A stretch of DNA of 64,000 nucleotides from Psilocybe azurescens (taxonomy: Eukaryota; Basidiomycota; Agaricomycetes; Agaricales; Agrocybaceae). Location: positions 992,001 through 1,056,000 of the forward strand of contig JAJIRX010000567.1 of the NCBI GenBank assembly GCA_023853785.1. Reading direction: 5' to 3'. The notes beneath the pieces are model-generated. The model was not told the DNA's origin and searched no databases. It saw only the letters and a program-made list of their open reading frames with translations. A program made the position numbers and the translations under genes. Each line of letters opens with the position of its first letter. The first letter of the stretch is position 1. Positions 12,430 to 24,614 of the stretch are shown piece after piece.

Positions 12430-14148
12430 ATGGCTGACAGAATCAAGCAACTCGTATCTCATCTAACTGGAACAGGAATGTCTGCAGGTGTGTATACCAA
12501 GTCTTTTGGTATTATGCGGGGTGGTTTATTACCCCGTGGGGACCCCTTCATCTGTTCGGTAACTCATCGTGCATTTGTAGAATTGTGGCAGGACGTACCC
12601 CTCGCACCCCCGACAGGTGAATAAATGCATGGTGCAATCTAGAGTCATAGGCTGACCGAGATGGTTCAGCATCTTTCAATTGACCGCGGCGTACAAGGCG
12701 GACACCTTCAAAGACAAGGTCAATCTTGGAGTCGGCGCGTACCGTGACAATGACAACAAACCTTGGGTTCTTCCTGTCGTGAAAAAGGTGTGTTTTCCGA
12801 TTTGTTACGACGTCGGCGCTAATTTTGGATGCATTTCGCTTCAGGCTACATCCATCTTGTTGAATGATGAAGCTTTGGACCATGAATATCTTCCCATTAC
12901 TGGCCTTGCAGAGTTCACAAATGCTGCAGCCAAACTAATCCTCGGCTCTCACTCGCCCGCAATCAAGGAAGGCAGGACAGTGAGCGTGCAGACAATCTCG
13001 GGAACAGGTGCCAACCATCTTGGAGCCTTATTTTTGTCCAAATTTTACAAATGGAACGGACCGGCAAGGATTTATCTGAGCAATCCTACATGGGGTATGT
13101 GTCAATCTACATGCCTCGTAGCATTCTAGATGCTGAGAGATGGTTAGCAAACCACCATGCGATATTTAGGAACGTTGGGATTGAGCCTGTCGAATATGCC
13201 TACTATGACCCAAAGACGATTGGTCTGGACTTTGATGGATTCATCGACGCTTTGAAGACTGCTCCAGAGCGATCGGTCTTCCTGCTGCATGCATGCGCTC
13301 ACAATCCAACAGGCGTGGACCCGACGACTGAACAGTGGAAATCAATCGCAGAAGTGATCGCAGCCAAGAAACATTATACGTTCTTCGACTGTGCATACCA
13401 AGGGTTCGCCAGCGGCGACCTAGACAAGGATGCATGGGCAGTACGATATTTTGTGGAGCTCGGACTTCCGTTACTGGTGTGCCAGGTAAGTGGATCTTTG
13501 TCAATGCCGGGAAATGGAGGATAATTAAAAACTGACGATGTCAGAGTTTTGCGAAAAATGCCGGGCTGTACGGAGAGCGAGTTGGTGCGCTTCACCTCGT
13601 GTCTCCGAACACAGAGACAGCAAACCGGGTCAAAAGCCAGCTGTCAGTCTTACAGCGGAGTGAAATCAGTAATCCACCATCGCACGGGGCCAGACTTGTG
13701 AGGAAATTGAGTATTGATTTGAAGGACGAATGACTGATTAGGCAATAAACAGGTGTCCCTGATCCTGAATGACGCTAGACTGTTTGAAGAATGGAAACGC
13801 GACATTGAGACAATGGCCGGCCGAATCATCGAAATGCGACGGGAATTACACCGTTTGTTGACTGAAAAGCTGCACACACCAGGAAACTGGGACCACATTG
13901 TGAACCAGATTGGAATGTTCAGGTACGGATTTCGATTACGACTGCAACTGTACGACGACAGGTATACTAATTGGGTGTATTACAGTTTCACAGGAATCAA
14001 CCCAGCTCAAAGCAAGGCGTTGGTAGAGAAGGGACATATATACCTGACAGGAAACGGACGAATCTCGATGGCTGGACTGAACACGCACAATATCGAGTAT
14101 TTTGGATCGCAGTTGGATGCGGTTGTGCGGGGAACGGTGTCGTCATGA
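12430..14148 (+). CDS. AAT2: Aspartate aminotransferase (one apparent frameshift)
   Basis: Eight exons: 12430-12487, 12581-12616, 12670-12787, 12845-13094, 13148-13485, 13545-13697, 13753-13922, 13986-14148; 428 residues after correction. It is a PLP enzyme interconverting aspartate and oxaloacetate. Seen: LTAAYKAD, VNLGVGAYRDN, SGTGANHLG, the NPTWANH hinge, HACAHNPTGVDP, FFDCAYQGFASG, the PLP-lysine motif SFAKNAGLYGERVGAL, and GRISMAGL near the C-terminus with the substrate-binding Arg. No clear mitochondrial presequence, so the cytosolic form is favoured. The C run at 12607-12611 is one base short; six C restores LAPPDSIFQLT and puts the intron in phase. A later Met at 12478 is an alternative start. 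Confidence 0.93.
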
Positions 14149-14267
14149 TCGTAAATTAGACAAGTCCAAGTAAATTAGAGGAACGTGACGTCATGTGTTG
14201 TGTTGTTTGAAAAACTGAGTGATGCTCATTCTCATTCTGTGAGATGGATTGACAAGAACCTGCAACC

Positions 14268-17200
14268 ATGTCCGTCCCACCGACACACATCGCCCTCCCC
14301 GCTCCTCCTTCCTGGCCCGACAACTTCCGCATCGACGCTGACTCACCCAGCACCCCCTTCTTCACTCCTCCGACATCTCCCGCTCGTCCTCTCCCGTCCC
14401 CCTCGGCCTACTTTACTCCCCCATCCTCCCCCGACACAGACCATCCCCCGCAAATCCCCCCAACAACTCCCGCCCTCCAGACAGACGACCACTTCCCTCC
14501 GCCTCTCGACTATGCCCCCGATCTCGGTCTCGACGACGATGGCCTCAGCACTCTTGAGAAGATTTATCTCTATTCGCGCAGCAAAGCCGCCTTTCATCGC
14601 GTCTTCATCGCACATGCTCTGCCAGAATATCTTCTCCACGTCACCCCGCAGGAGGCTGTCGAATACGTCTTGCCTTTGCTCAGCGGCCTCGCAATGGATG
14701 ACGGTCAGCATAAAGTCACGCACGATGACACCATCCCCCTTCTGATTGTTTGACTGCAGATGAGCTTGTCAAAGAAGCTCTTGCTGCAGAGCTAGTTCCT
14801 ATAATCTGGTGGTTTTTCACTGTGCGTTTATGTCTTATTCTTGTTTTTGTTTCATCTTCGTGTCTGTGGTATTCAAACTAGTCCTCATTCCCTTGCTAGG
14901 ATTGCCAAATTATCCCTGATGATCTCAAACCAGAGGAGGCCTACGCGTCATCCTCCACCACCGTTACCATTTCTGTCCAGGCTTTTACTCCAATACTCGG
15001 GACTTTGCTGCTGAGCTCGAATCCGATGGTCGGAGGTGCCGCTCGTTTCGCAGTTGTCGATCTTCTATCACGTATGAAAAAAGCTGATGATCGTCAGTTC
15101 GGAGCCTTTCAACGTCGTCATCACCATTCTTCAAGCGATATCATTCATCCGTGGGAAATCACAAGAGCACGTCGGGACGACGATGACGACGATGAAGAGG
15201 CTCCCTTGGTCACTGGCCTGTTTGGCCATAGAGAGCGTGCGATGTTCACCCAGGAGATTCTGCAGCAAGTCGTTATTGGAATGGGTAGACTGGATGTTGA
15301 CTATGAACCCGAACAAGATCAAATACGGGAAGTTCAGCAACATCAAAACACTTCTCAAATGTCGGAGTCAAATCCGTATTTCCCCTCATTATCCTCACAG
15401 AACTTTAATGCCGATCGACGTGAAAACATTTCTGTGCGCGCTACTATCGATCAAGCATCAGATCCTGCCGACACCCAATTTCTCACAGATGCAGAGAGAT
15501 CGCAAGCCTCATCGACCAGGCCATCGACTAGCTCTGCGAGGGCTCAGTCCACCAGTTCGAACACACCCATACCTCCGCATTCCGATCCGGATTCTCCAAT
15601 GGCCGTAGATGTGAATGATTCCGAGAATTGGTGAGTCGTATGACAGGCGTCGTGGAGATAGAACTCAAATTTTGCATAAGGGATGACGTATATGACGGAG
15701 AAGATGGAGAAGATGAACAAGCTGCTGTCGGCAGACTATCTAGCATGTCCCTCATGGCTGCTGTGACTGCTAGTGGTGAGTCAGCCAGAGTGTTACTTGT
15801 ATTATATCCGTCTGAAATAAATTCAAGGCGTTCTGGCCGAGGACACTCAACTCGCTTTTGTTGAAGAGGTGGGACGAGTGGGACGCGACAACGTCTATTG
15901 GGTTAGACGAGAAGCGTCATTCGCACTTGGCGCGTTAGCAAAAGTGGTACCAGAAGAAGTGGTCGTTAACTCTCTAGTAAGCTCGATTTTTTCAAAGTCT
16001 ATAAGCACCTCTAAAATATCATTCAAGCTACCTCTATTCGATGCCCTAAGGTGGGACGGGGTTTGGCACGTTCGGCATTCTGCGCTCTTTGCCCTTCCGG
16101 CTATCTTGACACGGCTGTCTCCTGCTCAAAGAAGAACAGTGGCTCTCGAAACCATAGTTGCTCTTTCTGCCGATCAACACCCAACTGTCCGTTCTGGAGT
16201 GTTAGAAGCGCTTGGCGAGGTTATCCATACCTTTCATAAGGATCCAGATGGACCGCCGCAAGAACTCCTTTACCTCTTTCTCGGCCGGAAGAGGACCGTC
16301 GCGTACGCGATGGGCAGCAAGATATTTTGGAAGAGGACATGGGCGTTCAAACGCCGTTAGAATCTTTCTTCCAGGATCCTAAACGGCCTTTAATTTGCGC
16401 ATTTAATTTCCCTGCCGTTGCCGTTACGCTAGGAGGAGAGCGATGGGGCGAATTACGGGAAGCATATCTCGACATAGCTTCCAATACTGGCAGCGGGGTC
16501 CGGAGGACGTTTGCGGCTAGTTTGGGCGAGCTCGCAAAAATAATCGGGAAAGAAAATGCGCAAAGGGACTTGGCGGGTGTCTGGTGGAGCAGTATCAAGT
16601 CGGACGAAGAAGAAGTTAGGATGAAGGCCTTGGAATCATTGCACGATTTTATGGAGGTGTTAGGGAAAGAGGTAGGGAAACCACTCGTACGAGCACTGCT
16701 GACGGCATGGACTGAGGGCAGGTTGCATGGTTGGCGAGAGCGAGAGCTGATAGAGAAAAATATGGTCAGTTGGGTTAATCTGATAGGTCTAGATAATGTT
16801 TCGCTCGCTCGAAGTCTTCTCCAGAAGGGACTGGAAGACAACGTCGCTTCAGTGCGAGAAGCTGCGACTTTGGCTGTACGTTCATTTTCATAATGGCAAC
16901 AATCTATTATTTGACACAAAAACTTTACGATCTAGCTTCCGGAGATTTGGGATGCATTCTCGTTGCAGGAGGGTGCCCTCGATACATTTCATTCTCAACT
17001 TCAGCAGTTGGCAACTTCATCAAACTATCGAAGACGCATGACGTGAGTCAAAACTACAACACTATTTGCGACTTGATTGATGGATTCGATTTAACCAGCT
17101 TTATTGCTTGTCAACAAACACTGGCGCTCACGACCAACCGGCAAGGCCAATTGTTGGTTTCGAGTGATGGAGAAATCCTGCGTTCTGTTGCTAATCTAGC

Positions 17201-17846
17201 GAGTGACCCAATTGAAGGAGTGCGCATCGGTGTTGCTCGATTTGCAGCCACGATACATGGTGAAATAGTTTTTGTCCTCTCTCTAGCGCTAGAAGAGCTC
17301 ACCTGATCTTCTATCATGACAGATGCACTGCTCCGTGATTCTCAAACCATTCCGAATACATTGGGCGAACTTGTTCACCTGCTCTCCCAAGACTCTTCCC
17401 ACGAAGTGCAATCATATGTCGCAGGCCTGTCAAATGCAACACTACCTGAGGGAGATCATAGCACTGGATCAACATTATCAAACGGCAGAACTTCACGGAA
17501 GCGTAACACACAGCTAGCCACCTTTTCGCGACCGCCACCGCCACACCATTCCACAAGTTCAGAGGGATCTTTGGGTGTGATTCGTTCGAACAGTAACGAG
17601 AACTCTGCTCGCAGAGATAGTAGTCGTGATGATGCTGATTTTGATTCGTCGGCCTATTTCAACGAGTCGCATGATGGTCCAAGTTTGGAGCAAGGCGAAA
17701 GTGAAACCCCTTCTGAAAGTTCCGGTCCGATATCTTCGACCGGCTTACGAGGAGTGCATGGTGTGTATCCGACGTCCTTTCCAGACTCGGAGTTGTTTCA
17801 AGCAACGAGCTCGAATGCAACTGAGAGGGTCACTGTCCCAGGATGA
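14268..17846 (+). CDS. PP4 regulatory subunit 1-like HEAT-repeat protein
   Basis: A long multi-exon gene. The N-terminus is Pro-rich and disordered (to about residue 85). Helical repeats follow: FHRVFIAHALPEYLLHV, GAARFAVVDLLSRMKK, then after an acidic and Ser-rich insert GVLAEDTQLAFVEEVG, VRREASFALGALAKV, VRHSALFALPAILTRLSP, VRSGVLEALGEV, SGVRRTFAASLGELAKIIG, MKALESLHDFMEVLG. The C-terminus (from about 17450) is Ser/Pro-rich. This repeat order matches PPP4R1-type proteins, scaffolds for the phosphatase PP4c; a PP2A A-like role is the alternative. A frame change near 16269-16279 (short T runs) is needed to join QELLYLF to PEEDRRVRDGQQD, one more likely one-base deletion. Confidence 0.82.
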
Positions 17847-18206
17847 GAGGTTTCGAGATGTTTTCGATCTCTTACTTCATCTATTTTTCCAACACTCACG
17901 TTACTGCACATCTTTACCTAGGAAGCATACCTGTTTATTACTTATTTCTAATCTCATATATTTGATGTTCAAGACCTGGGCTCTGTGATGGAAGATCTCT
18001 GCCAAATAGGGGCACACTATGGTACCCTTCAGCTGAGTTTGAACATGGTAGCGAATTGGATATGTTCTATTCCTGCAATTGTATAATCTTAGGCCCAGTG
18101 TTGCTGCGTTTGCCTTGAAGCTTGGCTTCTTACAATCTTTCCCTCTCATAACAGTCCGTCGACCGGCACTCCACGCTCCCTTGACCCCATCCCTTATGAG
18201 TTCGTC
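17847..18206. other. Intergenic gap
   Basis: 360 bp: 3' flank of the PP4-subunit gene and promoter of the next gene. No gene or RNA feature seen. Confidence 0.5.
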
Positions 18207-20025
18207 ATGCTAAACCTCCTGCAAATCCTCCGCTACTGCGTTTTTGGTGAGTTCGTTCAGGTGGTTGCTTCTTCGCAACTTCCTTTATTAATCATATCCG
18301 TCCGTCGGGTCTTTTCTCTCCCTATCTTTACAGTTGTATTCCTCATCTGTAATGCTGTCATCACGAGCGTCGCTGTATGGAATCTGAGTATAATCGAGAC
18401 TATCCCTTCGCTCAGTCAGTCATCAACTCTATCGTTCTTTCCGGCCAAGACCTTGCTGACAGCGAGAATTCAGGCAATGCGAAGCAAACTGACGCCCTTC
18501 TAATATTCGTGGGAGCGTCTGGCCTTCTGCTCATTTTGACGATGTAAAGAGCCGCCCTTATGATTTATGATTATGCATTGCGCTGTACTGACCATCCATC
18601 GTCCTTGTTAGATTCTTTTTTGATCTCCACGGAGGGAATGTGCCCCTTGTCAGAGTATGGTTCGAGCTGGCATGGGTTGCATTGTACTGTATATTGGAAC
18701 TCGGTATGTCTTCTTGTAATAAGATACTCTGGTATCATATTGACATTTCTCGCAGCTGGCGCTGCTGCTCTTACCGCACAGAGTACTTCACAGACGTGTG
18801 ACCCGAATCCAATGTGTATGTCCAGTCACTGTCTCTCGTCCTGATGTTCCGACGTTAACCGCTTAATCACCGCCCATCCCTCAGTCTTCGCGTCCTCTTC
18901 ACCATGTGCGTCAACCCAGGTCCTGCAGGCATTTACTTGGATATGCGCCACCTTGCGTGAGTCCAAGCCATGATTTGTCGCTTTTCCTAATTGTCTTGTT
19001 AATACGTCACACGTCATCTAGTTCTTGGCTATCTGACTTTCCTGTCCATCTTGACCATTGTAAAACGAAGGGACGATCCTACTATATGGCACTGCACCGT
19101 TCGTAGATTTCCAGTTGCGACTAATCAGACTATCAAGGATGTACCTCCCTCTCCTGGGTATCCCAGATTTCGAGAAGAACTGCCCATTATTGCCGCACCC
19201 ATTCCACGCCGTCTCCCCACCCACCGAGAACCTATCCTATCCTACAATTCGGGCCTTTCTTATCGCTCAGGACTCGGTCTGGATTACGAAATCGAGCATT
19301 ACCAATCGCCAGAGTCTGTAATTTACTCACCCACATCAGAAGAACAGGCCATTTCACGCCCTATCTTCACATTCCCCGCAACTATTGCTCCTGTTGCTGC
19401 GCGGGCTAGCCGAATCGCCGCCGAGCAAGAACAACGAATACAACAGCCAGCGTACTCCTCCCCCTTTTACCACACCTCCGTTCAGTCGGCATTTGAAAGC
19501 CAACGGAACCAGCCTCAGGCACCCGCACCTGCGCATGTAGAACAAATTCGACGACTACCTCCATCTCCCCCTCCTCTTGGTGATTGGCCGCGGCTAGATG
19601 CCACGTCCAAGCCAAGTCGTGTAAAGCGGAAACCTCTGCCTCTACCGCAACCTGAATCCGAACCCCATGACCCTCAGTCACATCAACGTTTACAGCTGCA
19701 GCCTGACTCACCTGAGCGACGACCTTCTCAATCCCGACCTCAACCGCTACCTCAACCACCACCTCAACCGCAACCGCGACCTCAATCTCAGCCGCAAATG
19801 CATAGACAGAAGCGGCCTTTGCCTCCGACAAAACAGACAGCGTCCGCGTCGTATACCTTTGATGCACCAGCACTAACTGCTGCTCTGCAACCTCTGGAAG
19901 CATCTCAATCAATGCGGTCAAAACCCTCAAGACCTTCAGGACCTAGAAGGAAATCTACTTCTATAGATGACGGTCGGCCCGCCGACTTGGACATGTCAAA
20001 TTACCGCTCCAAGGCATTTAGTTAA
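18207..20025 (+). CDS. Four-helix (MARVEL-like) membrane protein 1 with Pro/Gln-rich tail
   Basis: Splicing about seven short exons gives four hydrophobic helices: LRYCVFVVFLICNAVI (TM1), DALLIFVGASGLLLILT (TM2), RVWFELAWVALYCILELAG (TM3) and QAFTWICATLLLGYLTFL (TM4). The TM3-TM4 loop holds CDP and ASSSPCAS, an extracellular Cys pair. The last exon (from about 19021) encodes a 330-residue disordered tail rich in Pro, Gln, Ser and Arg, with runs such as QPLPQPPPQPQPRPQSQPQ. The topology is that of basidiomycete MARVEL-domain proteins, which are linked to membrane apposition, but the family call is from architecture, not from motifs. One of three such genes within 8.2 kb. Confidence 0.7.
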
Positions 20026-20416
20026 ATTTTCCGCTGAAGATGCATGCATCTTCCTCCCTTCACTCTTTCACTGGATGACCTTCATTTTTAGTGTTACTTA
20101 CGGTGTATGTATCAAATATCTGTATTTTTTGGTGTTGTTGAACAATCTACTCTGGGATCCTTGAGACAATTGTAATACGAACTTCTTGGGGGGCTTGATA
20201 TCAATGAAATTATGGTAACCGACATTGAGAAATGACTGCGATCAGCTTGAAGTATTGATAGCCCTATAAATTAAGGGGTGGCAAAGCGAGGTGATGGATA
20301 TTTAATTTCCAATATCAAATGAAGACACTGGCTTGAGGATAATCAGTGTCGAAGAAACGGGAATGATTCTGGTGAAATGAAAAGGGCTAAGAAAAAAAAT
20401 ATGATACACGACGAAT
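20026..20416. other. Convergent 3' flanks
   Basis: 391 bp between the tail-protein stop and the proteasome-gene stop, AT-rich (20080-20410). Holds the two 3' UTRs; no gene seen. Confidence 0.5.
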
Positions 20417-21113
20417 TTACAGTTCCACTTCACGGACACCATCCTTATCCACAATCTTGACTTTGTATTTTCCAGGGCTGACCACCAGACGTTTTGCAAC
20501 CTCATCGAGGCAGCGTCTCAGTGTGGCGAGGCCTTCTTCAAGTGTAGCCTCTGGGTCGTGATAACTTGACAAGAAACCAGATAAGCGGGGTGGGAAAGAG
20601 AAGAACAATTGGTGCACAGCTCACCGATCAAGCAAACTCAGAGCGAAATAAGCTCCGTATCCGTGGGCAGCAAATGGAACCTCTGTCATGGTACCAAGAT
20701 AATCAATCCAGTAGAGATGGGGATCGTGTGTTGCGGTGTCATAACCACCAAGCAGAAGATTAACAGAGTAGGGCTTTCGGGATCTAAGAGAGGTTGCAAG
20801 AGCTCTGCGGATCCATGATGCAGCAGCGGCTGGACGAAGGGGATATAGGTTTCTGATCTGATATAAACGGATGTTGCGTTCAACATATTCAGCAAATTGA
20901 ACAGTGTCTCCTGCATGGCTCATATGAGTATATTTCACAGAGTTGAGATGGACTGGTCTTGCCTGGCTCTCCTGAATATGCCATGAGAAGATGTGGGCTG
21001 AGCGCCTTGATTTTGTCCTCATCGACCTTCATTTTGACGATGGACCTGGCAGCTGTTGTGTCTGCAGCCATAATCAGGTAGCCTTTTCCAGTAAGTGCAA
21101 AGGATGTCTCCAT
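20417..21113 (-). CDS. PRE1: 20S proteasome subunit beta-4 (Pre1/PSMB2 type)
   Basis: Exons complement(20963..21113, 20625..20910, 20417..20564) encode 194 residues, close to human PSMB2. The protein starts directly with [19 protein letters not shown], has the [17 protein letters not shown] helix, the [11 protein letters not shown] strand, YWIDYLGTM, the diagnostic [18 protein letters not shown] and a C-terminal [12 protein letters not shown]. This is an inactive beta subunit: there is no propeptide and no N-terminal catalytic Thr. The first intron (20962-20911) uses a GC donor (gcaaga). No frameshift was found. Confidence 0.95.
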
Positions 21114-21652
21114 GGTTGTATTGATATGTGGAGAATGTTATTGAGAGGAAGTTAGGGATAATAGACAAGTTGCAAGGCTCTATCTTGCATTACGCGTCAA
21201 GCACGAGACGCGTGTCCTTAGAGTCGCCGGACATTGCCGCATTCCCTAAGCCTAGATCGTGAGCGTCTACAACATTGACGAGTTGATGTGTAACCATGCC
21301 GTGTTTTACGTAAAGCCCAATTCTTATTGTTCATGGCCAACTACAATGGTCTGCCTGGCTTTGTACCCTAAGCGTATGCAAAGAATATAGCATTGTTCCA
21401 CTCAGCTAGCGTCTTCTTGGCTCCCACATAGCCACAAAATGCATCACGAAAGGGCCAACCGGATATTCTTCATAAAGGAAGGTAAACGTACTTTTGATCC
21501 CCCGTCACTGGTTGGACAAAGGACTCGAGCTACATATTCCTCTGTTTTCTTTATTTGTAGGCTCATTTTTTCTCCCTTTCATCTCTTCACGCCCACTGGT
21601 CGCTATCTTTGCAAAGACTACTCTAGAATATCTGTCTGTGCTATCTTTTGCT
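21114..21652. promoter_or_regulatory. Divergent promoter region, PRE1 / membrane protein 2
   Basis: 539 bp between divergent start codons. An in-frame upstream ATG at 21494 could extend the second gene, but the added residues carry no family signal. No PACE-like element (GGTGGCAAA) is evident on inspection. Confidence 0.45.
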
Positions 21653-23027
21653 ATGTCTTTCTTGCATGCAGACTCTGGCCTCATCGAAACACCTATCACG
21701 AGACATCTTCTACGAAATCCTTTTCTAATCTTTCGTCTGGTTCTACTCAGTATGTGTTCATGTTCTTCTGCGATCTGAAGTGTGGCTTACCTGTAAAACG
21801 CGTCGATCAGCTCTTTTAGGCAATCTCGCATTCTTAACGCTGATTTTCGCTTCATGGAATATCAACGCCTCTTTAACGGCTGATCTCTCGAGTACGTTGA
21901 TGAACTGTGCTGCCTTTGTGATTTTGACTAACGCCCTCGCAGTCTCTGCATCGTCGATCTTCATCGCTTTTGAAAGTTCCTTGTTTCTTTTGTGCATCAT
22001 ATTGTGAGTGCTGAACGTTGCAGTACCCATATATCTTGTTCAACTATCTGTTCTTTCCAGCGCTCTAGCAGAATTCTTTCGTCCAAGACACCAAATATCT
22101 CGCACCTTAATAGAATGCGGTTGGGTGGGGTTGATGAGTTTCTTTCAAATGGGTATGGTATTCCTTTCGGCAGAGATCCTTCGAAGTAGCTAACATTTCT
22201 CTAGCAGCCGCTATTAGCTCAACTGTCAATGGACCTGCATTGTGCCACCTGAGTCGTATGTTCCGGGTCATTTCAAGCAATATATGATACTGACTCTATT
22301 CGCACAGCCAATTCAGGAGTTTGCGCGTCATCTCTGCTGCTAGTGCCATCTTCATGGCTCAGTAGTGTTCTCTGCAAGTCAATGGTCTTTGAACTATATC
22401 ATTTAATCTGATTCAATTTCCTTAGCCCTTGCATACTTCTTGACATTGTTTATGGCAACTCTTGCTCACAAGAACTCTTATCCCGATATCTGGAGACGAA
22501 CGATCTACGCGATTGAGTGGTTCGGACAACCTCAAGATTTGCCGAACAAAGGCAAGGTTGTTCGGGACTTCTTCCAAGGCAAAGCTTATTCGGACGATGA
22601 AGACCCTTACAGTGCCTTCTATGAGGATATCGAGTCTACTGCGGGACGCAAGAGAGCCTATCCCATACGTGACTCAATTGAGGAAGCCACTCCATGGGCA
22701 CAAGCGAACGTTCGTCGCGGTATCGACCATCCCTTCACTAGGCCGCAAGGTCAGGCGTCCAACCGCTCCTCTCCTACCTTGCATACGCCACCCTCGAGCT
22801 TCCCTTCCTTCCCGGACCGAAGTGCAGGCGTTGGGATTGCAGGCTCACGATATGTCGAAAAGTTCCGCGAATCTGGTGTGTTGGCGCGTTCGGAGAGCCC
22901 GGCACAGTACACGACACACTACCATGCTCATAAGAGCTCTTTCCCACTGTCTGTTACAGACCTTGACAAGCCCATTCCTCTTCCTCAACTCTCCGAATGG
23001 ATCAAGGCTGATCCTATACATATATAA
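21653..23027 (+). CDS. Four-helix (MARVEL-like) membrane protein 2
   Basis: Exons joined at 21750, 22005, 22180, 22259 and 22373. Helices: LIFRLVLLSNLAFLTLIFAS (TM1, broken by intron 1), NALAVSASSIFIAFESSLF with LLCIIL (TM2), TLIECGWVGLMSFFQMAA (TM3), and SSVLSLAYFLTLFMATLA (TM4). The TM3-TM4 loop has two Cys (ALCHLS and GVCAS). The cytosolic C-terminus of about 190 residues contains acidic YSDDEDPYSAFYED and Ser/Pro-rich parts. The junction at 22373 uses a GC donor (gcaagt). Helix order and the extracellular Cys pair are shared with the neighbouring four-helix genes; sequence identity between them looks low. Function unknown. Confidence 0.7.
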
Positions 23028-23201
23028 TAGATCTTTCCCAATCTTGCAACTCATGGAACATGACCTTTCGCACATTTTACGACCCGAGGGCAAATGGCAT
23101 ATGGACCAAGCTTTCAACGACTTATTACCGTCGATCATCCTAATTACTGTATTATTCCTTGTAACTTCAGTACCTTTGCGTCAAATACAAATCCTAGTCA
23201 G

Positions 23202-23986
23202 TCACTCTTGTACTTGTTGAAGTTTCGCCTTGAGAATTGTGTTTTCCTCCAAAGTTTTGTTTAGTTCAGCCTTAACTTCCTCGAGTTCAGATCTCGTTTC
23301 TTCAAGTGCCCTTGCCGTTTCTTCCTCGAGTTCGCCCGCACCCACCGCGACTCCTAATACGTTGGATTAGGAAACTGCAAATAAGGACATGAAACGGGCG
23401 TGTACCTCCAACTAGTTTAACAAGCCTCCATAGACGAAGAATAACAAGCAATCCGGCAAGCTCCCTTTCCTTTCCACGGAGAACCACCTCAAGGATGAAT
23501 GTTGTCAAGATGATAACGGAGTCGAAGGCATGTAACCCTGCGTGTGCGACCGGGCCCAAGGGATTCATGAATTGGGGGCCAAATGCCCACAAATTCAGTG
23601 GGATTTCGATCAGGAAAAGGGTCGTGATGGCTAGTGATATGTGGGACAAAATCTCGAGCCATTGAGGGCTGTCTTCACCGGGCGGGGCGCAATTTGGGGA
23701 GAGGAAACTGTAAGCCAGATCTGCGAGCACGCAGATGGCGTCTATGGTAATCTATTTATAATATACCAGATAATTGGAATAAATGTCATCGACGTCGGTT
23801 GGGCATACTGAAACGCCCGACGTGTAAGAAAATACTTACCAGAGTAATAACTGTTTTATGAAGCCTTGGGTGCTCGAGAAAGTGAGCCGTCTTGATGCGA
23901 TATGCACCGACGTCTTTGTTACCTTGCGATTCGCCGTCATCGTGTGGGGAATTGTGAGCTGGGAGGAGGGGTTGTTGTTCTGACAT
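23202..23986 (-). CDS. Voltage-gated proton channel (fungal Hv1)
   Basis: Exons complement(23840..23986, 23406..23751, 23202..23353); 214 residues. It is a lone voltage-sensor domain with no pore. S1 is TVITLITIDAICVLADLAY, with Asp in the TIDAICVLAD stretch at the place of the human selectivity Asp112; S2 is ILSHISLAITTLFLIEIPL with acidic residue; S3 has LHAFDSVIILTTFILEVV with the conserved Asp; S4 is LLVILRLWRLVKLVGG, giving the RxWRxxK signature in which the third charge is Lys rather than Arg. A C-terminal coiled coil follows (GELEEETARALEETRSELEE and on), which in animal Hv1 causes dimerisation. It conducts H+ outward on depolarisation. Hv1 proteins are known in fungi. Confidence 0.92.
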
Positions 23987-24614
23987 ATGTCAGCTACGGG
24001 CGCTGGCCTCAAGTGCGGTAGGTAGGCAAACGGCTGCGAGGCTCGAGCGCTGTCAGACCAACTTCTTTATAGTAAATCATGGCACAGTTAAGCTTGTGGT
24101 TAGACTCGGAGTGCATGTTGCAATCGTGAGAACCTTCTGAGCCCCTGTCTAAATTTAGAGTCGTCTTTTCTTAGTTCACCGCCATGTACGACTTGCCCGC
24201 GACCTCCTCCACCCTATGTCAATTTCTTTCTTTCTCGTGAATAGGCACGTCTCTGGGTATGCTATGCCGGAGTCCTGTAGTTCCGTCTGGCAGCCAGCGC
24301 CCTGGTTAATTCCGCCCTTCGTATGCACCAAACCTATCCATCTGCCACACTGCCTATGACAAGAATAGCAGCAGATCTGCCTGTCAATCAGGACCTCCTA
24401 TGAATCATAATTTCCCACTGCGAATATAGTCTCTTAAGAGCGGCCTGCGGTTAATGTGTGTCACCCTTTTTACCTTTCTTCTCTGAAACGGTCCAGAGTC
24501 TTTTGGCTACTCTCGACCTTTTCGTTGTCCTGGTGGCTTTTTTCTTCGTTCTTTTATTTTCACCACATTCTTTTTCTTTGACTGGGGTACCCTGCTGTCG
24601 GGGCGTGATAATCA
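23987..24614. promoter_or_regulatory. Divergent promoter region, Hv1 / membrane protein 3
   Basis: 628 bp. The half towards 24600 is strongly pyrimidine-rich (24460-24570), typical of a basidiomycete leader. No gene seen. Confidence 0.45.

Noticed and set aside
14185..14745. Alternative long frame over the start of the PP4 subunit gene
   Set aside because: The frame starting at 14268 continues through good splice sites into HEAT repeats; this one is a shadow caused by C-rich sequence.
19406..19930. 174-codon minus-strand ORF rich in Val/Ala/Glu
   Set aside because: Antisense of the Pro/Gln-rich tail of membrane protein 1; such mirror frames are expected from repetitive codons.
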